Assembly (NCBI GenBank): GCA_035495855.1
Contig: DATJFD010000046.1
Span: 1-27,215 of the forward strand
Reading direction: 5' to 3'
Length of the DNA: 27,215 nt
From: JAHFIW01 sp035495855
GTDB lineage: Bacteria; Patescibacteriota; Patescibacteriia; SG8-24
This document shows positions 19,998-27,215 of this stretch, piece after piece (the stretch's first letter is position 1; each line of letters begins with the position of its first letter). A program made the position numbers and the translations under genes. A model generated the notes under the pieces. That model made no database searches. It worked only from the letters and a program-made list of their open reading frames with translations, and was not told where the DNA came from.

Positions 19998-22172
19998 ATG
20001 CGCGCTTTCAGGTTGATGCTCCTGCTCTTTGCACTCTTGGTCTCGGCTCCCGTCCTCGCCCAGGACGGCGGCGCGACGATCACGCCCCGCGTGATCGTCA
20101 TGCCGCTCGAGAACCGGGCGGCGTCGAGGAGCCAGGGTCCGCTGTCGTTCGGGTTGCCGGCGATGCTCGCCGAGCGGCTCGAGGCGGACCCCGGGATCAT
20201 CGTCATCAACGGCCCGCTCGTGCTCACGCCCGAGCAGGCCCAGCTCGTGTCCCAGACCGGGACCGCCTTCGACCTCGCGGCCGCGAACCGGCTCGCGCTG
20301 GCACGGGGCGCCACGCACTTCGTGACCGGCCATTACGCCGGCCAGGTCTGGCAGTGGACCTACGTCGTCGACGTCTATCGCGCCGACGCCGCGGGGCCGG
20401 TCCTCGTCGGATCGGGCACCGCGAACGGCGACCTCACCGTCGCCGTCACGCTCCGGAGCGGGCGCATCGCCCACGTCCAGAGCGCCGCGCACATCCACGG
20501 TCTCTTCGCGAGCGCCGTGACGGACGCCTTCTCGGCTGCCGGCATGCCGCTCGCGCCGCAGACCTCGGCCGCGATCGGCGTCCCGTCGACGAACGACTCG
20601 TACGCCTTCCTGCTGCTGTCCCGCGCCTACGCGCGGTACTTCGGCACGATGGTCTCCCCCGAGCCCGTCAGCTCGGAGGACACCGCGCTCGGCATCGCCG
20701 AGCACGCCGTGCTCGTCGATCCGACCTTCGTCGAAGCGCAGCGTTTCTACGCGCACCTCCTCCATGAGGGCGACAGGAACGTCAGCGCGCGCATCCACTT
20801 CGAGGCCGCGCTCGCGCGGCGGGGGACCGACGTCCGCACCCTCATCGAGCTGGGTGAGATCGAGGTCGGGGAGCACAACCCCGACGTGGCCCGCGACTAC
20901 CTCCAAAGGGCGGTCGCGGCGCGTCCGCAGCACGCGGTCGCGCACTACTGGCTCGGCCGCGCCTTCCTCGATCTCGACGACAAGCCGCACGCGACCTCCG
21001 AGTTCGAGCGTTCGCGCTCGATCGACGGGGCCCGCCTCGACGCCCGCCGCGAACTGGTCAGGCTGTATGCCGACGCCAGGCGCTACGCGGACGCCGCGAC
21101 GGAGCTCCAGGAGATCGTGCGGCAGGATCCCGCGGACAAGGACGCCGCGTTCCTGCTCGCCGCCTGCCTCCGGGCCGCCGGCAACAGGGACGGGGCCATC
21201 GCTTCGTACGAAGCGTCGGCCGCGAGGTTCCCCGACGAACCGCGCTTCCAGACGTTCCGCGGCGACCTCCTCATGGAGGCCGGCCGGAACGACGATGCCA
21301 TGGCGGCCTACCGCGCCGCCCGGCGTCTCGCTCCCCGCGATCCGCGGCTCGCCGCGATCCTCGACGGCGCCGCGCCGGCTTCCGGCGAACTGCTCGGCGG
21401 CGGCGCGCTCGTGCGCGCCATTGCCACCGGCGTGGACCGCACCGCGAAGATGACCGACGCCCGCAGCGTCTACACGCTCTCGCTCAACGACGCCGTGCTC
21501 GATCTCCAGATCAACGGCCCCGAGGCCTGCCGCGACGGCCGCGGCGCTTCCTCCGCGCTGCTCGCAAGGCAGCAAGGGGAGCGCTACTGGTCGCTGGGGC
21601 AGGAGATGACGGGCCTGTCGTCCGGCATCCGCACCGCGCTCCAGCACGGCGAAGGCGCGGCGCTCACGCCCGACGAGGCGCGCAACGCCGACCTCGTGCT
21701 CGCCGGCATGCATGCCGGCGAACGCGACGTGCGCGAGATGCGGTCGCTCTTCCAGACGACCTTCGTCCCGCTCTACCGGCGCCACGCCTGCGAGACCTTC
21801 GACGGCGAACTGCACGCGGCGACGATCGACGCCGTCCGCGCGCATTACGCCGACCGCAGGGTCACGCTCCCGGAGGTCAGGCCGCCCCAGTGGTCGATCC
21901 CCATCGCTCCGGTCGTTCCGCCGAGCTCGGCGCGTTCCATCACCTTCCGCGTCAACAACGCGGAGGGACGGACGGCCTACGTGCTCTGGCTCGACGGCGC
22001 GGAGCTCGGCGAGGTCGCGGCAGGCCGCAGCGCGACGTTCTCGTCGCGCCTCGGCCCCCACCGCATCTGCCTCGTTCCCCGCGGGACCGTCTGCGGCGAG
22101 CCCGGCACCGAACGCATGGTCTTCCTCCACGAACGGTGGACCATCCGCGTGAGGCCCGGCTCGACCCTCTGA
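19998..22172 (+). CDS. Exported TPR-repeat protein with TolB/CsgG-like N-terminal domain
   Basis: 724 residues. Start set by GGGAGGAGG (19983-19991) 6 nt before the ATG. Signal peptide M1 to about A24 ('LLLFALLVSAPVLA'). The N-terminal domain (about 30-190: 'ITPRVIVMPLENRA', 'GPLSFGLPAMLAERLE', 'ARGATHFVTGHYAG') resembles the TolB- or CsgG-like domain that precedes TPRs in other secreted proteins. Residues about 240-470 are TPR-like helix pairs ('AHYWLGRAFLDLDDKPHATSEFERSR' in parts; 'DDAMAAYRAARRLAPRDPRLA' in parts). A helical region follows. The C-terminal 85 residues form a beta-rich domain with a Cys pair ('RICLVPRGTVCG'). TPRs mediate protein contact. It sits just upstream of the class A PBP, so a role in cell-wall synthesis, like Lpo activators, is possible but inferred. 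Confidence 0.8.
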   Translation: MRAFRLMLLLFALLVSAPVLAQDGGATITPRVIVMPLENRAASRSQGPLSFGLPAMLAERLEADPGIIVINGPLVLTPEQAQLVSQTGTAFDLAAANRLALARGATHFVTGHYAGQVWQWTYVVDVYRADAAGPVLVGSGTANGDLTVAVTLRSGRIAHVQSAAHIHGLFASAVTDAFSAAGMPLAPQTSAAIGVPSTNDSYAFLLLSRAYARYFGTMVSPEPVSSEDTALGIAEHAVLVDPTFVEAQRFYAHLLHEGDRNVSARIHFEAALARRGTDVRTLIELGEIEVGEHNPDVARDYLQRAVAARPQHAVAHYWLGRAFLDLDDKPHATSEFERSRSIDGARLDARRELVRLYADARRYADAATELQEIVRQDPADKDAAFLLAACLRAAGNRDGAIASYEASAARFPDEPRFQTFRGDLLMEAGRNDDAMAAYRAARRLAPRDPRLAAILDGAAPASGELLGGGALVRAIATGVDRTAKMTDARSVYTLSLNDAVLDLQINGPEACRDGRGASSALLARQQGERYWSLGQEMTGLSSGIRTALQHGEGAALTPDEARNADLVLAGMHAGERDVREMRSLFQTTFVPLYRRHACETFDGELHAATIDAVRAHYADRRVTLPEVRPPQWSIPIAPVVPPSSARSITFRVNNAEGRTAYVLWLDGAELGEVAAGRSATFSSRLGPHRICLVPRGTVCGEPGTERMVFLHERWTIRVRPGSTL

Positions 22173-22176
22173 ACCC

Positions 22177-22206
22177 ATCCCCCGACTTCGGTCGGGGGAT
22201 TTTTTT
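22177..22206 (+). terminator. Intrinsic terminator of the TPR gene
   Basis: ATCCCCCGAC (22177-22186) pairs perfectly with GTCGGGGGAT (22191-22200), loop TTCG, followed by six T. Confidence 0.9.
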
Positions 22207-22218
22207 GACGAAAGTTGA

Positions 22219-22290
22219 GAGCTTAGAGCTCCAAGTTTGAAAGCCGCGGACTTTCAAACTCTTGAGCTCCGAGCTCTGAGCTTTTTTTTG
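22219..22290 (+). terminator. Second, longer terminator-like hairpin
   Basis: AGTTTGAAAG (22234-22243) pairs with CTTTCAAACT (22251-22260), loop CCGCGGA. Outer arms rich in GAGCTC-type words (22219-22233 and 22262-22281) are partly complementary, and eight T follow (22282-22289). Confidence 0.65.
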
Positions 22291-22312
22291 GCTAGCTATG
22301 GCCTCGAACCGA

Positions 22313-22340
22313 GTTTTTTGCCTGTACGTAGGTAAAAAAC
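22313..22340. repeat. Inverted repeat upstream of the PBP promoter
   Basis: GTTTTTTGCCT (22313-22323) and AGGTAAAAAAC (22330-22340) form an 11-pair arm with one G-T pair around GTACGT. It ends 14 nt before the -35 box, so it could be an operator or a third terminator. AAAAAC and GTTTTAC words recur inside the promoter spacer. Confidence 0.4.
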
Positions 22341-22353
22341 TTGCCTCCGTGCG

Positions 22354-22382
22354 TTGACAAAACCGACGTTTTACCCTAGGCT
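22354..22382 (+). promoter_or_regulatory. Promoter of the PBP gene
   Basis: A consensus -35 TTGACA (22354-22359), 17 nt, then TAGGCT (22377-22382). The start site is expected near 22389. The transcript would begin with the stable hairpin TTCCGCC-GCGA-GGCGGAA (22395-22412) with a GNRA loop, and a leader of about 97 nt. Confidence 0.7.
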
Positions 22383-22485
22383 AAGACGATGTTTTTCCGC
22401 CGCGAGGCGGAAGAGCGTCCGTACCTTTCACTAGGACACAACCTTGCACCCGAATGGCAACCCCTTAGGGAGGAGCGTGCGCACC

Positions 22486-25101
22486 ATGCTGCACAAACTC
22501 GGCCGTCTTCGCGTTCCGCTCTGGCTTGCCGGCGTCATCCTGCTCACGTCGTGGGTATGGTACGTCGTCAAGGACGTGCTCGGCTCGAACCTGCTCGCCG
22601 CTCCGGCGGCGCTCGCGTTCGCGCTGTTCGCCTATCTCGCGGGTCCCCCGTATCGGCGTCCGCCGAACCGCTGGGTGACCCAGTTGCACCGCGTGCCGAG
22701 CGAGATCCGCCGCAAGATGAAGTTCTTGGGGCGCATCACGCTGTGGCGCAAGGAGAAGGTCGAGCTCCCCGGGAAACGCTTCGCGTTCTTCCGGAGCCTC
22801 TCGCTTCTCTGCGCGATCATGGTCTTCGCCGGCACGATGATGCTGCCGTACCTGCGCCGCAGGTTCACGGACGGGCTGCCGAACGACATGAGCTCGGTCG
22901 TGAACTACGACCCGACCGTCGCGACGCGCGTCTACTCGTCCGACGGCGAGCTCATCTGCACGTTCAGCACGACCAACCGCGTGCGCGTGCCGCTCGACAC
23001 CGTCCCGCTGCACGTGCGGCAGGCCTTCATCGCCGCGGAGGACGACGACTTCTACACGCATCACGGGATCGATCCGGTCTCGATGGTGCGCGCGGGGCTC
23101 GCCAACTTCCGGGGCGGAGGCACCCGACAGGGCGCCTCGACCATCACGCAACAGGTCGTGAAGATGGTCGTGCTCCGCAACAGCGAACGCACGTACCGGC
23201 GCAAGATCCAGGAGATCCTCGTCGCGGTGGAACTGGAGAGGCGGCTCTCGAAGGACCAGATCCTCGAGATCTACCTCAACCAGATCTTCCTCGGCCATGG
23301 TTCGTACGGGATCGAGGCGGCCGCGGAGACCTACTTCGGCAAGTCCGCCTCCGAGCTCACGCTCGCCGAGGCGGCCATGCTGGCCGGTCTTCCGCAGGCG
23401 CCGTCGCGCTACTCGCCGTTCAGCCATTACGACCAGGCCCGCCGCCGCATGCGGTACGTCCTGGAACGGATGGTCGCGCTCGGCTACGTCACGCAGGCGC
23501 AGATGGACGATGCGATGCGGCAGGAGATCGCGATCATCTCGCAAGAGGATCCGCTCAACCACACCGCCGCTCCGTACTTCTGCGACCACGTGCGCCGCGA
23601 GCTCAAGCGGATGTACGGCAACCGGGCCGTCTTCGAAGAAGGCCTGACCGTGCATACGACGCTCGACATGCGCATGCAGCGCGCCGCGGAAGCCGCGGTC
23701 CGCCGGGGTCTCATCGACCTCGAGCGGCGCATCGGCTTCAACGGCCCCGAGGGCCATGACGACAACTACGGCGGTACCTGCACGGGACCGCCGGAGACCG
23801 TCGCGGACGACACCATCGAGGTCGGCCGCGTGGCTGCCCTCGGGGCGAACCTCGGCATCTGCGTGCGCGGCAACGTCTTCCCGTTCAACCCGGACGACGT
23901 GCGGCGCATCGGCGCGTGGGAAGCGTCAACGCACCGGCATCTCGCCGTCGGCGACCTCATGTCGGTCATGATCGAAACGGTCACGACCGGCCCGGCTGCG
24001 CACCAGACCACCGTCCGTCGCGCGATCTCCGCGCGGCGTACCGGCGGCCCGGACCATCCGGAGGCGCTCCAGGCCGCGCTCGTCGCGGTCGATCCCCACA
24101 CCGGGGAGCTGCGCGCGCTCGTGGGCGGCTACGACTTCATGGAGAACCAGTTCGACAACGCCACCATGGCGCGCCGACAGCCCGGTTCTTCCATCAAGCC
24201 GTACGTCTACCTCACGGCCCTCATGGGCACGGAGTCCGTCCCCGGCGCGGTCGTCACCGACCACGTCGTCGACGGCCCGCGCTGCTACTCGACGGCGTCC
24301 GGGACGTGGTGCCCGACGAACTACGAGAACCGCTTCTACGGCGACGTCAGCCTGCGCACCGCGCTGGCCCAGTCGCTGAACTCGGTCTCGGTACAGCTCG
24401 CCGCGCGCTACGGCATCGACAACGTCATCCGCACCATGCGGACGCTCGGCATCTCGGCGCCGCTCGACAGGGTGCTGCCGTTGGCCGTCGGCTCGGCCGA
24501 CATCTCTCCCTGGGAACACACGTTCGCCTACGCTTCCATCGCGGCGGACGGACGGCGCATCCCGCGCCATCCCGGGGCGACCAGCGCCGGCATCTTCATC
24601 ACCGACGTCACTGCCGGCGACGGGCGCGTGCTCTACCACTACGAGGCGCAACCGAGGGAGGAATGGCCGCAGGCCATCCCGTCCGCGGACGCCTACGCGC
24701 TCCAGTACCTCATGCGCGGCGTGGTCGAGGAAGGCACCGGCCGCCGGGTCCGCGAACTGCGGCGCCCGGCGTGCGGCAAGACCGGCACGACCAACGACCA
24801 TCGCGACGTCTGGTTCATGGGATTCACCACGGACCTCGTCGCGGGCGTCTGGATCGGCCGGACGACGCCGGACCCCATCGGTCCGCACGCCACCGGCGGC
24901 GCCGTCGCGCTGCCCGTCTGGCTGGCCTTCATGCAGTCCGCGCATCCGGACACTCCGCCCACGGAGTTCCCGGTGCCGGACGACGTGTCGCTCGTCCGTT
25001 CGGAGACCGGCGAGCTGGTCCCATACCAGCGCGGCCGGATGACGCCCCGCCTCCTCACCGGAGGCGAGAGCGGCAACTTCACCGGTCCTTCGCCGTTCTA
25101 G
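22486..25101 (+). CDS. Bifunctional class A penicillin-binding protein (PBP1A-like)
   Basis: 871 residues. It polymerises and crosslinks peptidoglycan at the outer face of the membrane. Glycosyltransferase (GT51) domain about 140-330: 'AAEDDDFYTHHGID' with catalytic E185, 'GASTITQQVVK', 'RKIQEILVAVELERRLSKDQILEIYLNQ' (in parts). Transpeptidase domain about 540-830: S568-x-x-K571 in 'QPGSSIKPYVYL', S630-x-N in 'AQSLNSVS', and K765-T-G in 'CGKTGTTND'. An insertion of about 110 residues lies between the two domains. Unusually, three hydrophobic segments precede the GT domain (about 10-28, 36-53, 104-120), where most PBP1A have one. Start ATG 22486 is preceded by AGGGAGGAG 10 nt away; a TTG at 22444 and GTG at 22477 are in frame but less likely. 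Promoter and two terminators isolate it from the TPR gene. Confidence 0.93.
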   Translation: MLHKLGRLRVPLWLAGVILLTSWVWYVVKDVLGSNLLAAPAALAFALFAYLAGPPYRRPPNRWVTQLHRVPSEIRRKMKFLGRITLWRKEKVELPGKRFAFFRSLSLLCAIMVFAGTMMLPYLRRRFTDGLPNDMSSVVNYDPTVATRVYSSDGELICTFSTTNRVRVPLDTVPLHVRQAFIAAEDDDFYTHHGIDPVSMVRAGLANFRGGGTRQGASTITQQVVKMVVLRNSERTYRRKIQEILVAVELERRLSKDQILEIYLNQIFLGHGSYGIEAAAETYFGKSASELTLAEAAMLAGLPQAPSRYSPFSHYDQARRRMRYVLERMVALGYVTQAQMDDAMRQEIAIISQEDPLNHTAAPYFCDHVRRELKRMYGNRAVFEEGLTVHTTLDMRMQRAAEAAVRRGLIDLERRIGFNGPEGHDDNYGGTCTGPPETVADDTIEVGRVAALGANLGICVRGNVFPFNPDDVRRIGAWEASTHRHLAVGDLMSVMIETVTTGPAAHQTTVRRAISARRTGGPDHPEALQAALVAVDPHTGELRALVGGYDFMENQFDNATMARRQPGSSIKPYVYLTALMGTESVPGAVVTDHVVDGPRCYSTASGTWCPTNYENRFYGDVSLRTALAQSLNSVSVQLAARYGIDNVIRTMRTLGISAPLDRVLPLAVGSADISPWEHTFAYASIAADGRRIPRHPGATSAGIFITDVTAGDGRVLYHYEAQPREEWPQAIPSADAYALQYLMRGVVEEGTGRRVRELRRPACGKTGTTNDHRDVWFMGFTTDLVAGVWIGRTTPDPIGPHATGGAVALPVWLAFMQSAHPDTPPTEFPVPDDVSLVRSETGELVPYQRGRMTPRLLTGGESGNFTGPSPF

Positions 25102-25106
25102 TCACG

Positions 25107-25140
25107 AGCCCCGACCATCAGGTCGGGGCTTTTTCTTTTC
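25107..25140 (+). terminator. Intrinsic terminator
   Basis: AGCCCCGACC (25107-25116) pairs perfectly with GGTCGGGGCT (25121-25130), loop ATCA, followed by TTTTTCTTTTC. Confidence 0.9.
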
Positions 25141-25200
25141 TCGGGGCCATGCCAAGGTTCAAGCGGTCCTTTTTATCATCCTCCGCACGAGGAGGTCCTC

Positions 25201-25854
25201 ATGCAACCCCGCATCGCCGGCCGATCGGCCGTCATCCTTGGCCAGAAATACGACCTGGCCAAGGTCCTCGCTTCCTACGAGAAGCTCATCGACGCGCTCA
25301 CCGAGCACTTCGGTTCTTCGCAGGTCACCACCGACCACGCGTTCGCGCAGAAGCGCATCGCCTGGCCGGAGCCCGGCAAACAGCTCGCCCGGCAGATCTG
25401 GGCGAAGATGAAGGAGATCCACGACGTCGTCGACGAGCCGCTGCTGCATCTCGCCGGCGGACTCACCGTCAAGGCGTTCCTGCTCGGCAAGACCTGGTGC
25501 GTGCGCGACGTCGGGACGGGCGCGATCACGACGCCGGAAGGAGAGGATGTGTCCCTGCTCGATCCGGCACCGACGGTCTGCATCTACGGCAGCCGCATCG
25601 ACGACGGCAACTACCGTCTCGTCGACGGCGCGACCATGGACGCGGTCAGCATGCTGCTCGGCGACAAGTTGCGCGACCTCGGGCTCGGTTTCGAACGCCG
25701 GACCATCAACGAGGCGCGGACCGCGGCCGACGGGCGCACGGACTTCGCTTTCATCACGTTCCCGCACGCCGCCTACGGCGCGGGCAGGGACTGGATCACG
25801 GTGCGCTGCGTCAATTCGGACGGCAGCGAGCTCGAGAACGAAGACCTGAACTGA
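25201..25854 (+). CDS. Cytoplasmic hypothetical protein, first of a tandem paralog pair
   Basis: 217 residues, no recognised family, no signal peptide or membrane helix. The N-terminal half is helical ('YDLAKVLASYEKLIDALTEHFG', 'IWAKMKEIHDVVDEPLLHL' in parts). The middle and end are strands and turns, with 'GGLTVKAFLLGKTWCV', 'PTVCIYGSRIDDG' and a C-terminal block 'YGAGRDWITVRCVNSDGSEL'. The downstream neighbour has the same blocks in the same order, so the two arose by duplication. AGGAGG (25190-25195) 5 nt before the ATG sets the start. TATCAT (25174-25179) is a weak -10 candidate. The pair lies between two terminators and forms a two-gene operon. Function cannot be read from the sequence. 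Confidence 0.8.
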   Translation: MQPRIAGRSAVILGQKYDLAKVLASYEKLIDALTEHFGSSQVTTDHAFAQKRIAWPEPGKQLARQIWAKMKEIHDVVDEPLLHLAGGLTVKAFLLGKTWCVRDVGTGAITTPEGEDVSLLDPAPTVCIYGSRIDDGNYRLVDGATMDAVSMLLGDKLRDLGLGFERRTINEARTAADGRTDFAFITFPHAAYGAGRDWITVRCVNSDGSELENEDLN

Positions 25855-25866
25855 CGGGAGGCCATC

Positions 25867-26538
25867 ATGTTCGGCAGCAAGGCGCCCCCGGTCATCTCCG
25901 GCGGCGCGGCGGTCGTGAAGGGCCAGCGTTTCCACCTGGAACGCGTGCTCTACGCCTACGTGCAGGTCATCGACGTCCTCACCGGCAAGTTCGGCAAGGA
26001 AGGACGATCGGTGCTGCGCTCGCATCGCTCCGATCTCAAGGGTCCGTTCCTCTGGCCGGACCCGGCCAAGGACGAGGTCCTCAAGCTCTGGCGCGGGCTC
26101 GGCTCCCGCTTCGACGCCCTCGGCGAGGGTTTCACGCACGTCTTCCCCGGCGGCATGACCGCCAAGGCGTTCATGCTCGGCAAGGTCTGGTGCGTGTACG
26201 CGCCCAAGACCGGGCTGACCACGCCGCAGTGGAAGCCGGTCTCGGAAGCCGACACCGCGCCGGTCATCGAGATCTACGGCCGCGACCTGCCGGACGGCGG
26301 GCGCACGGGCGTCGGCGCCAACACGGCGGAGGCGCTCGAACGGCTGTTCCGCAGGGACCTGGCGCGCTACAACCTGGCGTTCGCCATGCTGTCGGTCGAA
26401 ACGATCCCCGGCCGCCCCCAGGTGGCCTGCACGGTCCGTTTTCCGAGGGAGACCTACGGAGCGGGGGAGGACTGGATCCGTCTCCGCTGCGTGTCCCCTG
26501 AAGGGACCGAGCTCGGTCCGGTCGGACATCCCAATTGA
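25867..26538 (+). CDS. Cytoplasmic hypothetical protein, second of the tandem paralog pair
   Basis: 223 residues. Shares with the preceding gene the blocks 'GGMTAKAFMLGKVWCV' (first copy 'GGLTVKAFLLGKTWCV'), 'APVIEIYGRDLPDGG', and 'YGAGEDWIRLRCVSPEGTEL' (first copy 'YGAGRDWITVRCVNSDGSEL'). The N-terminal helix 'FHLERVLYAYVQVIDVLTGKFG' matches 'YDLAKVLASYEKLIDALTEHFG'. Between blocks identity is low, so the duplication is old. Strong Shine-Dalgarno GGGAGG (25856-25861) precedes the ATG by 5 nt; the gap to the first gene is 12 nt. No catalytic motif, metal site or membrane segment is evident. The two may form a heteromer, which is a guess from tandem placement. Confidence 0.8.
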   Translation: MFGSKAPPVISGGAAVVKGQRFHLERVLYAYVQVIDVLTGKFGKEGRSVLRSHRSDLKGPFLWPDPAKDEVLKLWRGLGSRFDALGEGFTHVFPGGMTAKAFMLGKVWCVYAPKTGLTTPQWKPVSEADTAPVIEIYGRDLPDGGRTGVGANTAEALERLFRRDLARYNLAFAMLSVETIPGRPQVACTVRFPRETYGAGEDWIRLRCVSPEGTELGPVGHPN

Positions 26539-26564
26539 AACGGCGCTTTCCGCGCCGTTTTTTC
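26538..26564 (+). terminator. Intrinsic terminator
   Basis: AAACGGCGC (26538-26546) pairs perfectly with GCGCCGTTT (26552-26560), followed by T-rich sequence. The stem begins within the stop codon of the preceding gene. Confidence 0.85.
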
Positions 26565-26575
26565 TTTCGCGCGCC

Positions 26576-26620
26576 TTGACATCGTCGCTTGTTTTAGTTT
26601 TAGTACGAAGTACACTAAGT
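26576..26620 (+). promoter_or_regulatory. Promoter and imperfect dyad of the NrtR-like gene
   Basis: Consensus -35 TTGACA (26576-26581), 17 nt, then the hexamer TTTAGT (26599-26604). An imperfect dyad, TTAGTAC-GAA-GTACACTAA (26600-26618), overlaps the -10 and the expected start site, as an autoregulatory operator would. TACACT (26611-26616) is an alternative -10. Confidence 0.5.
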
Positions 26621-26628
26621 ATCCGTCC

Positions 26629-27215
26629 ATGCCCAAACATCCCTCCGACCAGGACATCAAGCTCGCGGTCGACGCCGCCATCTTCACGGTAAAGGACGGC
26701 GTCTTCATGGCGCTGCTCATCCAGATGAAGAAGTCGCCCTACGAAGGACGCTGGGCGTTCCCCGGCGGCCTCCTCGAGGACGACGAGACCTGCGGCGCCG
26801 CGGCGGCGCGCATCCTCGCTTCCGCCACCGGCGTGCAGGACGCCTACCTCGAGCAGCTCGGCACCTTCGACGATCCGAAGCGCGACCCGTTCGGCCGCGT
26901 GGTGAGCGTCGCGTACTTCGCGCTCATGGCGGGGGCGGGCGCCGCGCTCCGCACCTCGGAAAAATACGCCGACGTCCGCTGGTGGCCGGTCGCCAAGCTG
27001 CCGCCGCTCGCCTATGACCACGCGCACGTCGCCAAGGTCGCCGTCGACCGCATCCGCGCCAAGCTCGGCTACACCAACGTCGCCTGGAGCCTGCTGCCCA
27101 AGACCTTCGCGCTCGCGGACCTGCAGGAGGTGTACGAAGCCATCCTCGGCCGCGAGCTCGACAAGCGGAACTTCCGCAAGAAGGCGCTCGCGTCCGGCAT
27201 CCTCGAACCGACCGG
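26629..27215 (+). CDS. NrtR-like regulator: Nudix fold with dead active site plus winged helix (3' partial)
   Basis: The first 195 residues are visible; the gene runs off the window. The N-terminal Nudix fold ('KLAVDAAIFTVKDGVFMALLIQMKKSPYEGRWAFPGGLLEDDE' in parts) has the box frame G47-x5-E53-x7-R61, but the catalytic 'REUxEExGU' reads 'RILASATGV', with I62, S65 and A66 in place of the glutamates. Hydrolysis is therefore not expected. The C-terminal part, 'YTNVAWSLLPKTFALADLQEVYEAILGRELDKRNFRKKAL' (in parts), is the winged helix typical of NrtR and related Nudix-type regulators, which sense NAD-related or sugar-nucleotide ligands. It is the only likely DNA-binding regulator in the window. 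The target is unknown; a dyad in its own promoter suggests autoregulation. Confidence 0.85.
   Translation, partial: MPKHPSDQDIKLAVDAAIFTVKDGVFMALLIQMKKSPYEGRWAFPGGLLEDDETCGAAAARILASATGVQDAYLEQLGTFDDPKRDPFGRVVSVAYFALMAGAGAALRTSEKYADVRWWPVAKLPPLAYDHAHVAKVAVDRIRAKLGYTNVAWSLLPKTFALADLQEVYEAILGRELDKRNFRKKALASGILEPT

Noticed and set aside
1..27215. Insertion sequence, prophage or integrative element
   Set aside because: No transposase, integrase, phage structural gene or flanking tRNA with direct repeats was found by eye.

Overview
This GC-rich window carries about 34 protein-coding genes on both strands and no rRNA, tRNA, CRISPR array, transposase or integrase that I can recognise. The host is most likely a GC-rich member of the Candidate Phyla Radiation (Patescibacteria). 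This is inferred from gene families I associate with that group: a C-terminal 'GKRYVFF-NEK-LFYTW' surface domain, DUF5652 and DUF2905 membrane proteins, secreted Cys-rich proteins, and very small hypothetical proteins. TAA, TAG and TGA all act as stops, so the code is standard.

Layout. 1-6.2 kb is a cell-surface block: the end of a secreted surface protein, an anchored PHP-type metallohydrolase, a Cys-rich protein ending in a Hint domain, two secreted proteins with 11-residue-repeat helices closed by cysteines (one also has three Fn3 domains), and DUF2905. 6.2-7.5 kb holds tiny genes around a divergent promoter region. 7.5-13.3 kb contains a non-homologous end-joining set: a stand-alone LigD polymerase domain at 7.5 kb, then Ku and a stand-alone LigD ligase domain 3 nt apart at 11.6-13.3 kb. 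Between them lie calcium-binding surface proteins, a Cys-rich lipoprotein, a YggT protein and a hydrophilic 94-residue protein. 13.4-18.5 kb has DUF5652, an anchored hypothetical protein, a GlsB/YeaQ operon, a CheY-like receiver, a Nudix hydrolase behind a structured leader, MsrA, a two-helix membrane protein, and a trypsin-fold lipoprotein that has lost its catalytic serine. 18.6-27.2 kb has an RlmI-type rRNA methyltransferase, a TPR protein next to a bifunctional class A penicillin-binding protein, a tandem pair of unknown paralogs, and a NrtR-like protein with a destroyed Nudix box cut by the window end.

Regulation. A recurring extended -10 element (TG-C/G-TATnCT) stands before at least twelve genes. 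In five cases it is so close to the ATG that the mRNA should be leaderless. A separate AT-rich dyad (ATTGAA-N6-TTCAAT) recurs at five intergenic sites. In four of them it sits directly downstream of a -10 box, which suggests a shared operator controlling small, stress-type and surface genes. This possible regulon and the structured leader before the Nudix gene are the least explained features here. Almost every transcription unit ends in a clear intrinsic terminator.
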